A DNA stretch of 64,000 bases from Brevibacillus laterosporus (GTDB taxonomy: Bacteria > Bacillota > Bacilli > Brevibacillales > Brevibacillaceae): NCBI GenBank assembly GCA_007833815.1, contig CP033464.1, positions 2,489,501 through 2,553,500 of the forward strand. Direction: 5' to 3'. Position 1 is the stretch's first letter. Each line of letters begins with the position of its first letter. Below are positions 9,344 through 17,700 of this stretch, in pieces. The notes beneath the pieces were generated by a model. The model had not been told where the DNA came from and did no database searches. It was given only the letters and a program-made list of their open reading frames with translations. The translations under genes and the position numbers were made by a program.

Positions 9344-9824
9344 AAAGATTTCAAAGAGACTCGCTATATTAATTAATCAGGCAAACCCTCAAACAAGTAG
9401 CGTTCCGGTATTGAGCTATTCAATATCGGTTATGCTCAATTTTTTGTCGATATTGATATTTTCAACCTTAATTGGTTATTTATTTGATAAATTAGCCGAT
9501 ACAATTATAGCGTTGTTTTCTTTTATATTGTTGAGAGCATTTTCGGGTGGGTATCATCTAAAGTCGTTAGACGGGTGTGTAGTAGTCACAGTAGGTATTA
9601 TGGTGTCTATACCGCATATCCTTATGATTCCGTTAATAACTCTGATCTTAAATATAATTTCAGTGGTCTTAGTTCTGTTGCTAGCTCCAAACAATGTCTT
9701 TGATGAAGTGAGAGTATCAAGAGAAAAATACCCCTTACTGAAGATAATTTCATTTATTATCGTTTGTACAAATTTTATTTTTACATCTCCAATACTTACA
9801 TTATCCTTCTTCATTTCTCTTTAA
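9336..9824 (+). CDS. AgrB-like accessory gene regulator protease
   Basis: A 162-residue polytopic membrane protein of the AgrB family, which cleaves and cyclises an AgrD pro-peptide. The catalytic pair is visible in RAFSGGYHLKSLDGC (His74 and Cys81, seven residues apart as in S. aureus AgrB). It overlaps the preceding membrane-protein remnant by 8 nt. No AgrD-like peptide gene is seen downstream before 10.2 kb, so the system looks orphaned, although the protease itself is intact. Confidence 0.88.
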   Translation: MVEKISKRLAILINQANPQTSSVPVLSYSISVMLNFLSILIFSTLIGYLFDKLADTIIALFSFILLRAFSGGYHLKSLDGCVVVTVGIMVSIPHILMIPLITLILNIISVVLVLLLAPNNVFDEVRVSREKYPLLKIISFIIVCTNFIFTSPILTLSFFISL

Positions 9825-9929
9825 GAATAGCACTCAACCGGCATCGACCGCTTTTTTGTGTCCAGGATATTGACTCAAATCCAAAGATGGTTGCTCGATA
9901 ATCGTGGGTTTTTTCTTTAGTTTTATGAG

Positions 9930-10250
9930 GAAAAGGTCTTTTGTTTTATACAACCGCGCTTGAGAAACTGAGTAAATGCACGAACAAAAACGCATTGGAC
10001 AGAGTTGGGATAACAATACCCCGACAGTACGTTTTGAGGGTAAAGAAAGAGTTCAAAACGCACCACAGTACGTAGGTATGAGGGGGCGCATCTATCAACA
10101 GATCGATCAATTTTATAAAAGTAAATTTTAACAATCAGAAAGGGATCCCAATTCCAAAGAGTGTCAATGGACGGTTGAAACAACTCAGTAGAATTATCAA
10201 TACGGACGAATTTTTAATGGTTGAATATACGGCTAACGAGATGGAGGTGC
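9930..10250 (+). pseudogene. Phage-gene debris, including a scrap of the small helical phage protein seen at 23419
   Basis: At about 9952-10000 one frame reads TTALEKLSKCTNKNALD, matching TTALEKLNKCTNKSN of the intact 82-residue ORF at 23419. Further right another frame reads SVNGRLKQLSRIINTDEFLM without a proper start. These are short phage-derived relics. A GGTGCC-type hairpin with T run at 10244-10270 may be a terminator. The stretch 10271-10490 holds nothing I recognise. Confidence 0.45.
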
Positions 10251-10504
10251 CTAATCGGGTGCCTTTTTGTATTGGGATCAGCTTTGTACAATCTAAGTTC
10301 TGGTGATACCGATATTCTTGAGTTTGATCGTGTTAGGGCGTCCCCTGAACATTAATTATGTAAAAGATGAAGTGGATGGATAAAAAAATAACCAACTGGA
10401 TGGTTACACCAAATTTAGTAAATGATAACATTTGTAATGCAAGGAACAATTCTAACTCATTAGAAAAGTTAAGGGATAAAAAATTACAATTAGGAGGAAT
10501 TACG

Positions 10505-11497
10505 ATGAAGAAATATCCTAAATACCGTGCAGCAGCTGTTCAAGCAGCACCAATATATTTAAATTTAGATGCAACGGTTGAGAAATCTTGTAAATTAATT
10601 GATGAAGCTGCATCTAATGGTGCAAAGTTAGTTGCATTTCCAGAAGCATTTCTTCCAGGTTATCCTTGGTTTGCATTTATTGGGCATCCAGAATATACAA
10701 GAAAATTCTATCATGAACTATATAAAAATGCAGTCGAAATTCCAAGCCTAGCGATTCAAAAAATAAGTGAAGCAGCCAAAAGAAATAAAACTTATGTTTG
10801 TATTTCTTGTAGTGAAAAGGACGGGGGTTCTTTATACCTAGCGCAATTATGGTTTAATCCGAATGGAGATTTAATTGGAAAACATAGAAAGATGAGAGCG
10901 TCTGTTGCTGAAAGACTTATCTGGGGTGATGGAAGTGGAAGCTTAATGCCTGTATTTGAAACAGAAATCGGTAATTTGGGTGGACTTATGTGTTGGGAAC
11001 ATCAAGTACCATTAGATCTTCTTGCGATGAATTCACAAAATGAACAAGTTCACGTAGCTTCTTGGCCAGGATATTTTGATGATGAAATTTCAAGTAGATA
11101 TTATGCAATTTCTACTCAAACTTTTGTATTAATGACTTCATCCATTTATTCAGAAGAGATGAAAGATATGATTTGTTTAACACAAGAACAAAAAGAGTAT
11201 TTCAATACATTTAAGAGTGGGCATACTTGTATTTATGGACCAGATGGAGAACCAATTAGTGAAATGATTCCAGCAGAGACAGAAGGAATTGCCTATGCGG
11301 ATATTGATATAGAAAAAATAATTGATTTTAAATACTATATTGATCCGGCTGGCCACTATTCTAACCAAAGCTTAAGTATGAATTTTAATCAAAATCCTAC
11401 ACCTGTGGTTAGAAAATTTGGAGACAACAAAAATGAGGTTATCACATATGAAAAAATTAATCTATTAGTAGGTAGTGAGCAGTCGACTCTGGTCTGA
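10505..11497 (+). CDS. cynD: Cyanide dihydratase (nitrilase superfamily)
   Basis: A 330-residue nitrilase-family enzyme that, from memory, is nearly identical along its whole length to Bacillus pumilus CynD, which hydrolyses cyanide to formate and ammonia as a large spiral oligomer. The Glu-Lys-Cys triad is present: Glu47 in AFPEAF, Lys129 in KHRKMRAS, Cys163 in GGLMCWEHQ. I start at ATG 10505 behind TAGGAGGAATTACG; the longer upstream frame has no ribosome-binding site. Length equals the B. pumilus enzyme. It stands alone with a strong terminator behind it, as cargo in element 1. Other nitrile substrates cannot be excluded from sequence. Confidence 0.9.
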   Translation: MKKYPKYRAAAVQAAPIYLNLDATVEKSCKLIDEAASNGAKLVAFPEAFLPGYPWFAFIGHPEYTRKFYHELYKNAVEIPSLAIQKISEAAKRNKTYVCISCSEKDGGSLYLAQLWFNPNGDLIGKHRKMRASVAERLIWGDGSGSLMPVFETEIGNLGGLMCWEHQVPLDLLAMNSQNEQVHVASWPGYFDDEISSRYYAISTQTFVLMTSSIYSEEMKDMICLTQEQKEYFNTFKSGHTCIYGPDGEPISEMIPAETEGIAYADIDIEKIIDFKYYIDPAGHYSNQSLSMNFNQNPTPVVRKFGDNKNEVITYEKINLLVGSEQSTLV

Positions 11498-11508
11498 AAA
11501 TAATACAT

Positions 11509-11576
11509 GAACAACATGGAATAAGATCATTGTTTTTTATAAAACGATGATCTTATTTCATGTTGTTCTTTTATTT
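11509..11576 (+). terminator. Strong terminator after cynD
   Basis: A long inverted repeat (GAACAACATG ... CATGTTGTTC outside, ATAAGATCAT ... ATGATCTTAT inside) is followed by a T-rich tail. Confidence 0.9.
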
Positions 11577-11669
11577 TCGAGCAGGTTATCAAGTCTAATC
11601 CGACCGGGTTTATTTTTTTCGAAAGCAGACAAGCAGATCCTGCATAACCTTTATGGGGGGGATGCATAG

Positions 11670-11867
11670 GTGCATATCAAAGTGATTGAGGGCGATTCAA
11701 CTGAAAAGATACGTCTATCCTGCTATGCTTATCTGGAAGAAAAGTACAGAAAGGAGAGGTTAGATGATCGGAGTATACGCAAGGGTGAGTACAGAAGAGC
11801 AAGCCAAGAAAGGGTTCAGCTTGAAAGACCAGGTAGCCGAATGCCGAAAGAAGGCGAAGACAGATGA
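11670..11867 (+). CDS. Small ORF upstream of and overlapping the recombinase gene
   Basis: GTG start followed by HIKVIEGDSTEKIRLSCYAY and a charged C-terminal half; 65 residues. It sits directly upstream of the recombinase and overlaps its first 104 nt in another frame. The N-terminal part looks like a real small phage-type protein, but the part inside the recombinase may be fortuitous. A role as excision partner is possible only by position. Confidence 0.45.
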   Translation: MHIKVIEGDSTEKIRLSCYAYLEEKYRKERLDDRSIRKGEYRRASQERVQLERPGSRMPKEGEDR

Positions 11868-13272
11868 GATCTTAGAGTATGTAGATGAGGGGATTTCAGG
11901 GGAATTCCTCGACCGCCCAGCACTAACGAAAATGCGCCAGGATGCCCGAGATGGGCTAATAAAGAAAATCATCTGTTTAGATCCCGATCGACTTTCGCGT
12001 AAACTTATGAACCAACTTATTATTACAGATGAGTTAGACAAGCGCGGTGTGGAATTGGTCTTCGTTAACGGTGAGTATGCTAAAACGCCCGAAGGTAATC
12101 TGTTTTACAGTATGCGCGGTGCAATTGCAGAATTCGAGAAAGCGAAAATAACAGAACGCATGAGCCGAGGACGAAGACAAAAAGCTCGGCAAGGTAAAGT
12201 GTTGCGGGACTTTCAAGTATATGGATACGACTTTAATAGAGAAAATGAACAGATGGTTATTAACGAAAACGAAGCCCAAATCGTGAGGCTTATATTCGAT
12301 TTATTCACAAAACCAAACGATCTCGTAAAAGGGATAAATGGGATCGCTCATTACCTTACAAAAAAGACAATTCCGACTAAACGTGGAGCTAATGTGTGGC
12401 ATCGTCAAGTGGTTCGTCAGATACTTCTGAATCGCGCATATATTGGAGAGTTTTATCAAAATCGTTGGAACACGGAGGGAATGCTAGGTAACAAGCATAA
12501 GGCCCCAGATGATCGTGTCCCAATGAGAGTACGCCCGAGAGAAGAGTGGATTCAAATCCCTTGCCCTGCGATTATAGATAAAGTAACATATGAACACGCA
12601 CAGCAATTACTAAAAGAATCACGGCGTAGATGGGCAAAAAAGAGTCATAACCAGTATCTTTTAAGTGGAATAGTACGCTGTGGAGATTGCGGCAATACCA
12701 TGACGGGAAGAAGAACAAAAAACTGGGGAAAGCATGTACTTGAATATACTGATCTGAAAAATTTCTCAGGTGCAAAAAATACTGGTTGTGGTAGAAAAAT
12801 CAAAGCTGAGGATTTGGAGAACGAGGTATGGGGAACAATTATGGCTTGGTTGGACCAACCAAATGAAATTGCAGCAGCAAGCGAAGTGGTGCAGGATGAT
12901 AAAAGTGTTTCATTAGAAGAAGTAGAAATATCCAGACTGGAAACAGAAATTGAAAAAGCCAAGTCCGGTAGAAAACGCCTGCTTACTTTATTTTCCCAAG
13001 GGATGGACATATCCGAAGAAGAGATCCGCCAATCCTTCCGCGAACTGAAGGAAAGAGAAGAGGAAATAACAAATAAACTCGCCGACCTTAATGAATCTGT
13101 TCAGCATCGGACGAGTAATAAGCACAGCCAGAACCTACTAAGGGAAGCAGCGGAATATTATTTGAATAAAGGACGAGAGGAAATGACCTTCGAAGACAAA
13201 CAGGAAATTATTCGTCACATTGTCAGAGAAGTGAGGGTGTTCGAGGACAGTGTAGAGATTTATACATTTTAA
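11764..13272 (+). CDS. Large serine recombinase of element 1 (SpoIVCA-like)
   Basis: A 502-residue site-specific recombinase. The resolvase catalytic domain starts MIGVYARVS with nucleophile Ser9, and includes [14 protein letters not shown] and the [19 protein letters not shown] segment shared with B. subtilis SpoIVCA. A recombinase domain follows ([19 protein letters not shown]), then a zinc ribbon with Cys pairs ([12 protein letters not shown]) and a C-terminal coiled coil (about residues 375-460). It ends 28 nt before the GA crossover at the right end of element 1. It is therefore the probable enzyme that removes element 1 from sigK. In B. subtilis the equivalent gene is transcribed by sigma-E in the mother cell; I have not identified a promoter here. 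Start ATG behind AAGGAGAGG. Confidence 0.95.
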   Translation: MIGVYARVSTEEQAKKGFSLKDQVAECRKKAKTDEILEYVDEGISGEFLDRPALTKMRQDARDGLIKKIICLDPDRLSRKLMNQLIITDELDKRGVELVFVNGEYAKTPEGNLFYSMRGAIAEFEKAKITERMSRGRRQKARQGKVLRDFQVYGYDFNRENEQMVINENEAQIVRLIFDLFTKPNDLVKGINGIAHYLTKKTIPTKRGANVWHRQVVRQILLNRAYIGEFYQNRWNTEGMLGNKHKAPDDRVPMRVRPREEWIQIPCPAIIDKVTYEHAQQLLKESRRRWAKKSHNQYLLSGIVRCGDCGNTMTGRRTKNWGKHVLEYTDLKNFSGAKNTGCGRKIKAEDLENEVWGTIMAWLDQPNEIAAASEVVQDDKSVSLEEVEISRLETEIEKAKSGRKRLLTLFSQGMDISEEEIRQSFRELKEREEEITNKLADLNESVQHRTSNKHSQNLLREAAEYYLNKGREEMTFEDKQEIIRHIVREVRVFEDSVEIYTF

Positions 13273-13276
13273 CCAG

Positions 13277-13312
13277 CGCACCACTAATGACTTTAGAATA
13301 GAAATCCTAATG
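13277..13312 (+). other. attR of sigK-intervening element 1
   Basis: Arm CGCACCACTAATGAC (13277-13291), nine bases, then GA (13301-13302), after which SigK coding sequence resumes. See attL at 3531-3566 for the matching half. Confidence 0.88.
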
Positions 13313-13389
13313 CATCTACGTAGTTTGAAGAAAACCAAGAAGGATGTATCTCTGCACGATCCGATTGGAATGGATAAAGAGGGAAATGA
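13303..13389 (+). CDS. sigK: sigK middle piece (87 nt)
   Basis: Together with the GA at 13301-13302 this encodes [18 protein letters not shown], then [12 protein letters not shown], the segment linking sigma regions 2 and 3 of SigK. It has neither start nor stop signal of its own and lies between the stop codons of two convergent recombinase genes. It has coding sense only when joined to 3205-3542 on the left and 26947-27232 on the right; both joins keep the frame. Confidence 0.93.
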
Positions 13390-13410
13390 ATTGCCACTTA
13401 GGTGTTATCC
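13388..13410 (+). other. attL of sigK-intervening element 2
   Basis: GA crossover dinucleotide at 13388-13389, followed by a 21-bp arm at 13390-13410 (starting ATTGCCACTTAGG). Its reverse complement matches 26924-26944 at 19 of 21 positions. Joining the element ends gives GGCAAT-GA-ATTGCC at the centre of this inverted repeat. Confidence 0.88.
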
Positions 13411-13426
13411 ATCTAAGTGGCTTCTT

Positions 13427-14971
13427 TTATGGCAATTTTGGATATAGAGTAATTTCAAACTGATCATTCTTTTGATACTTCTCTTTTCGATAAACAGCCT
13501 TTTCTAATATGGACTTAATTAAATCATTCTTCTCGGCAGGATCGTCAGTCTTTTCATAAAGGTCTATCACTTGTTCAACTCTTGGAATGATGTCATGTTG
13601 TGCTTTGTTACGCTGTATTTCTATTTTGAGTTCTTGCTCTGCTGTATGAATCGCTTGTTTGACAACTTCTGTACGTGTGGCTAAATTATGAGAACGTTCA
13701 AGATAAGTTTCTTCATTGTAGATTCCTCTTTCCAAGAAATCGTGTAGCCGAGCTTTTTGGTTTTCTAATTCATCAGCTTCTCGACGCAAGCTTTTTAAAG
13801 CCGTCTCTTTTAACTCAATCGAATTATTTGGAGCCTCAGGCTCTTTATATTCATCCCAATTGGTTTTGTATTGTTTAAGCCATTTCTTTAAGTTTCCTAC
13901 CACAGCGGTTTCAACATAATCAAAACGGCTGCTTTTATTCTTACATAATTGATTATAGCATTTTAAGTGAGCTGGCTTATCTCCATACGGTCTGTAAACC
14001 ATAGAAGATCCGCACATATCACATCTGATTATCCCTGCAAGGGGATTAGTAATACCATTTACAAGCTGGAAAGGTACATGATATTTTTTCTTTAAAATTT
14101 CATGGGCTTTATTAAATAATTCTTCGGAAACAAGAGGTTCATGTTTTCCTTGGGAATCAATCTGTTCCTCAGGAGGCTTGTTTTTAGTAACACGCTTTTT
14201 GGTAAGGTCTGTAGATTTTTTATATTGTTTTTTCTGCCATTGGATACGACCTATATAAACTGCATTTTTGATAATGGTTAAAACAGAGGATGAAGCCCAC
14301 GGTATACCTGTATAGGTTTTAAACCCTATCTCATTTAATCTCTTGGCGATATTACTTGCTCCTAAGCGATGCTGATAATCGTCATGCGCATACCAATCAA
14401 AGATCATTTTAACTACGGGTGCTTGCTCTGGATGAGGAACAAGGTATCTTTCTTTTCCTTTTTTCTCAATTAAATAGCCATACGGGGGACGTGTAGCTAT
14501 GTAGTTGCCCTCTTCAATAGAACGGATACGTCCACCCTGCAAACGACGATTAATGATTTTCAATTCTTTACGTGCCATAAATGCTTCAAACTCGCTGTAT
14601 TCTTCGTCCCACTCATCATCGAGGTCGTATGTTTTGCGCGTAGTTATTATTTTGGTTTTAGATTCCCGAAAAGTTTCTAAAATTAAGCCTTGTTCCTGCA
14701 TATTACCACGTCCAAGGCGATCCATATCCATAACTAAAACGGCATCATATTGTTTATCTTTCACTTCTTTTAGAAGCTCCTGCATTTCTGGACGGTAGAG
14801 GAGGCTTTCACCAGAGACGATTTCCTCACGTATTTTGATGATGTTTAAATTCAAGTGCTTTGCAACCTTGAGCAAAGCCTTTTTATGTTTAGCAAGGGTT
14901 TCCCCTTCACCACGGGATTCTGCTTCTAAATCAGCACGTGATTTACGTAGATACATGGCGACGCGTTCCAT
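13427..14971 (-). CDS. Large serine recombinase of element 2
   Basis: A 514-residue protein with an N-terminal resolvase domain ([11 protein letters not shown], nucleophile Ser11; MDMDRLGRG), recombinase domain ([20 protein letters not shown]), zinc ribbon ([10 protein letters not shown] with a second Cys pair CYNQLC) and a C-terminal coiled coil. It is clearly different from the element 1 enzyme and closer in style to phage integrases such as SprA of SPbeta. It ends 37 nt from the GA crossover of element 2, so it is the probable excisionase for this element. ATG behind a GGGGG site. Its promoter must lie near 14990-15060. Confidence 0.94.
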   Translation of the reverse strand: MERVAMYLRKSRADLEAESRGEGETLAKHKKALLKVAKHLNLNIIKIREEIVSGESLLYRPEMQELLKEVKDKQYDAVLVMDMDRLGRGNMQEQGLILETFRESKTKIITTRKTYDLDDEWDEEYSEFEAFMARKELKIINRRLQGGRIRSIEEGNYIATRPPYGYLIEKKGKERYLVPHPEQAPVVKMIFDWYAHDDYQHRLGASNIAKRLNEIGFKTYTGIPWASSSVLTIIKNAVYIGRIQWQKKQYKKSTDLTKKRVTKNKPPEEQIDSQGKHEPLVSEELFNKAHEILKKKYHVPFQLVNGITNPLAGIIRCDMCGSSMVYRPYGDKPAHLKCYNQLCKNKSSRFDYVETAVVGNLKKWLKQYKTNWDEYKEPEAPNNSIELKETALKSLRREADELENQKARLHDFLERGIYNEETYLERSHNLATRTEVVKQAIHTAEQELKIEIQRNKAQHDIIPRVEQVIDLYEKTDDPAEKNDLIKSILEKAVYRKEKYQKNDQFEITLYPKLP

Positions 14972-15137
14972 ATAACACCCCCAAAAAGCAGAATTATTTA
15001 AGGATTCCCACTATAATAATCTTAATACATCACCGTATAGGACTACAAGTGTATGCTTATATATGATGTGGATTTGAAATAAAGTGCAAGAGAAAGCCTG
15101 ACTAATTTATTCATGCATTACTAGTGTCATATGTTCG

Positions 15138-15546
15138 TCAAGCATTTAGATCTGTTATGGCTGGTACATGAATCTCTTTGACGCAAGAAACTTTTGACAA
15201 GTTCACAACACATTTGACTAAAGAGACAATATCCTGGACTGGAATCCGTGTGCCGTTATATTCAGAAATGGCTTTTTCAGCACCAGCCTCATATGGGATT
15301 TCCGCCGCTAGTTCACCTGGATTGATGCAAGTGACAGCAATTCCATCTTTCCTAACATGTTCTCGCAAAGCATTTGTTATACCACGTAACTTCCAGCCAT
15401 ATTCGCTGAATTCCTTCATTTAAGTCTAAGCTTTTAGGTCTGCTTCTGGAGACAATCCATACCTGGTCTCCAGAATTGGGTAACCCTTTGACAAATGCGT
15501 CTCCTAAATCTTTGCTAGCTCCGAATATAATATAATTTTTCACCAA
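15138..15546 (-). pseudogene. Short-chain dehydrogenase, internally deleted
   Basis: The 5' part encodes the start of a Rossmann fold (MVKNYIIFGASKDLGDAFVK) and the 3' part, in another frame, the C-terminal third (YGWKLRGITNALREHVRKDG, then ITCINPGE-like sequence). Roughly 130 internal residues, including the catalytic Tyr-x3-Lys, are missing. It is a non-functional relic next to the recombinase. Confidence 0.75.
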
Positions 15547-15624
15547 ACGAATCAGTCCTCCCCTTTTCTGTGATTTATTCAGATACTATCATCTTTCAAT
15601 CAATCTGTTTTTATCTTCCATAAA

Positions 15625-15671
15625 AAGAAGTAGATCACTCTTGAGCCTCCCAGCTTAGTGATCTACTTCAT
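15625..15671 (-). terminator. Hairpin, probable minus-strand terminator
   Basis: GAAGTAGATCACT and its exact complement flank a 17-nt loop. On the minus strand the stem is followed by a short T run. What it would terminate is unclear. A second hairpin (CCGTAGGT ... ACCTGCGG, 15718-15745) lies beside it. Together they insulate the Agr module; the rest of 15547-15958 has no gene. Confidence 0.55.
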
Positions 15672-15958
15672 TGCCAAAACGATCCATCCCTTTGAAGGGA
15701 CAGTCTATTGTATGTCCGTAGGTGTTACCAGCAACCTGCGGTCTTTATTATTATATTCAAGCTTCTATTCTTATAATACCATATTATTGGCATGAATAAA
15801 CAGATTTATCAGGATAATTACCATTTAGGTGAAAAAACAAAAAAACTATTTTCATATCTGATTATAAAATAGGAAGAAAAAGATGATATTGAACGGCGAA
15901 GACTGTTACAATCATAGTAGTTTTGCACTAAAAACCAGAAGGGTGTGTAGAGGGAAAT

Positions 15959-16627
15959 ATGGTTGAAACAATTCTTTTTTATCTATTTTCTTTATTTGAG
16001 TATCTGGCGATATTTACTCTCATGTTTGCTTTATTCAGATTTGAATTAAAAGAATATCTTATTGAAATTGTTGTATTAAGTTTGATTATAACGTTCTTTT
16101 CGCACTACTTGAGGGCATTTTTAAAAATAAATGATTTTGCTCCATTAATTCTTTTGTTAGGGTTAATTGTTTTGTTCTGGGTAATATGTCGAATACCTAT
16201 TTTCTATGCCTCTGTAATGGTTGTAACATCTTATCTAATGTATGGATTGTTTCAATATATAACATTTACGATAATAAGTAGTTTTATTGTATTGTCCTTG
16301 AATGATATTAGATTAGATTCGGAATCTGGTTATCTGTTGCAGATAACAACTATCGTTCCAACTTTATTAATTAGTCTTGGATTGCGAAGAATGAATTTTG
16401 GCTTTAGCTTTATTCCAACCTGCTTTGTTCGCATTAAATTTAAAGGATACAACTTAGCGTTACTAATAACTGTCTGCCTTGCTGTTGTACTATTTGGTTT
16501 TTTTAATTATTGGATATTTGCAAGAGGAAAATTCGCATTCATATCACTAGTCTTTTTAGGTATATTAGGAGCGTTAATCTATTTATCAAAAGAAAGGGAT
16601 ATCAAAAATGATCGATTCTTTAGCTGA
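15959..16627 (+). CDS. Polytopic membrane protein of the Agr-like module (AgrC-sensor-like, no kinase)
   Basis: A 222-residue protein with about six or seven hydrophobic segments over almost the whole length and only a short charged tail (SKERDIKNDRFFS). It resembles the membrane sensor half of AgrC-type receptors but has no histidine-kinase domain. It overlaps the AgrB gene by 20 nt, so the two are co-translated. It could be the peptide receptor, an exporter or an immunity protein; sequence alone does not decide. A truncated relative is at 8954-9343 in element 1. Confidence 0.75.
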   Translation: MVETILFYLFSLFEYLAIFTLMFALFRFELKEYLIEIVVLSLIITFFSHYLRAFLKINDFAPLILLLGLIVLFWVICRIPIFYASVMVVTSYLMYGLFQYITFTIISSFIVLSLNDIRLDSESGYLLQITTIVPTLLISLGLRRMNFGFSFIPTCFVRIKFKGYNLALLITVCLAVVLFGFFNYWIFARGKFAFISLVFLGILGALIYLSKERDIKNDRFFS

Positions 16628-17123
16628 GAAGCTTGCTAGAAGTATAAAAATAGCAAGTGAAGACGATAAGGTAAACGAGGAAGTGATGAAATTCGCACTA
16701 ATCATTTCCCTAAATACTGCAATTGTTGTTCTTATATCTTTGATAATTGGGCAATTAACCGGAAAAGTTGTAGAAACAGGTATAACTATATTATCGTTTT
16801 CACTTTTGAGAATGGTATCAGGTGGCTTTCATTTTAAATCAGCAAACCTATGTACAGTTACTTCAATCTCATTTGCTGTTATTTTACCTCATATACCAAT
16901 CACCTCAGGAATGAATTATATTTTATTAGCTTTAAGTCTCTTATTAGTTATACTGTATGCTCCTAGCAACATAGAGGGGCACTCAAGAATACCTAAGGAA
17001 AAATACTCACTATTAAAGGGTGTATCTGTTATTATTGTATTAAGTAACTTTTTATTTCTTTCTCCTATTTTATCAAAAGCGTTTTTCATACAATCAATTA
17101 CATTGATTAACAGAGGAAGGTGA
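16608..17123 (+). CDS. AgrB-like peptide protease
   Basis: A 171-residue membrane protein with the AgrB signature RMVSGGFHFKSANLC (His75, Cys82), several membrane helices and a C-terminal PKEKYSLLKG motif typical of the family. AgrB cleaves the C-terminal tail of AgrD and forms the cyclic (thio)lactone. It is followed after 5 nt by the agrD-like gene. It is clearly related to the copy at 9336-9824 in element 1. Confidence 0.92.
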   Translation: MIDSLAEKLARSIKIASEDDKVNEEVMKFALIISLNTAIVVLISLIIGQLTGKVVETGITILSFSLLRMVSGGFHFKSANLCTVTSISFAVILPHIPITSGMNYILLALSLLLVILYAPSNIEGHSRIPKEKYSLLKGVSVIIVLSNFLFLSPILSKAFFIQSITLINRGR

Positions 17124-17128
17124 ATGAC

Positions 17129-17260
17129 ATGAGAATAAGACTAGCTCGTTCTGTTTCTGCAACATTGACTTTGATGGCAAACTTCTTCGTTAGCACTGCA
17201 TCAGCATTTATGGTGCATCAACCAAAGCCACCCAAAGAACTGCTCAAAAATGAAAGCTGA
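17129..17260 (+). CDS. AgrD-like cyclic autoinducer pro-peptide
   Basis: A 43-residue peptide: basic amphipathic leader (MRIRLARSVSATLTLMANFF), a core around STASAFMVH, and an acidic/proline C-tail (QPKPPKELLKNES) resembling the PKELT tail of staphylococcal AgrD. Cleavage before the tail with ring closure on a serine would give a small lactone, perhaps Ser-Ala-Phe-Met-Val. No cysteine is present, so it would be a lactone rather than a thiolactone. GAGGAAGG lies before the ATG. The position directly behind AgrB supports the call. Confidence 0.82.
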   Translation: MRIRLARSVSATLTLMANFFVSTASAFMVHQPKPPKELLKNES

Positions 17261-17265
17261 AACTA

Positions 17266-17454
17266 ATGCCGATATTTCCTGTTATTTACAGAAAAAGCAA
17301 TTGTATCGTTTATTTGGATACAAAGGATGTTTTGCTTGTGAAGTTTGCTAGGGATGAAAATATCATTTATGCAGAAGGCAACAACCAAGTGTATTCGACC
17401 GTTGCACGACCTTATATAGATAAAATAATGGAAGTTCTTAAAAATAAAAAATAA
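17266..17454 (+). CDS. Short LytTR-like protein
   Basis: A 62-residue protein beginning 5 nt after the AgrD-like gene. The pattern IVYLDTKDVLLVKF, then IIYAEGNNQVYSTV resembles part of a LytTR DNA-binding domain, which normally has about 100 residues and is the output of Agr-type systems (AgrA). It may be a minimal regulator or a truncated remnant. The terminator at 17462 closes the operon. Confidence 0.5.
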   Translation: MPIFPVIYRKSNCIVYLDTKDVLLVKFARDENIIYAEGNNQVYSTVARPYIDKIMEVLKNKK

Positions 17455-17461
17455 TGATCAG

Positions 17462-17486
17462 GAGAGCCTTTTGGCTCTCTTTTTTG
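17462..17486 (+). terminator. Terminator of the Agr-like operon
   Basis: GAGAGCC, loop TTTT, GGCTCTC, then six T. Confidence 0.9.
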
Positions 17487-17700
17487 TTGTGAAAATGTAA
17501 GTTTTTCAATTTGTTCAACCATTTTTCGTACGTATGAAAATAAGTGAATTTACTACATTTTACATGTTAAAATTTTACTTAGATTAAATTATACAACTCA
17601 TTTTCCTGAAAAATAACATCTAATAAGATTCAAAAAAATTTAGTAGTGTTGAACTTTAAAGAAAGATAGGCCCTTTTATTATTTTGCTGGGGGTTGTGAG

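Larger units (their letters stand above)
3543..13302. mobile_element. sigK-intervening element 1 (skin-like, 9,760 bp)
   Basis: The segment separates SigK codon 112/113 from its continuation. Removal between the two GA dinucleotides (3541-3542 and 13301-13302) restores the conserved stretch [20 protein letters not shown] in frame. It carries its own SpoIVCA-like recombinase at the right end, as the B. subtilis skin element does at the equivalent place. The contents are mostly non-phage cargo plus decayed prophage and IS pieces: Rha-like and DNA-methylase fragments, a broken HAD gene, IS3 debris, an LCP gene, an ECF sigma pair, an Agr remnant and a cyanide dihydratase. No phage structural genes remain, so it is probably a domesticated, excision-only prophage remnant. 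Confidence 0.93.

Noticed and set aside
10367..10504. N-terminal extension of the nitrilase from the upstream in-frame ATG
   Set aside because: The extension has no ribosome-binding site, is unlike nitrilases, and the ATG at 10505 has TAGGAGG and gives the family's usual length.
15959..16627. Full AgrC histidine kinase
   Set aside because: The protein ends right after its membrane segments; there is no HATPase or dimerisation motif, and the next gene overlaps its end.
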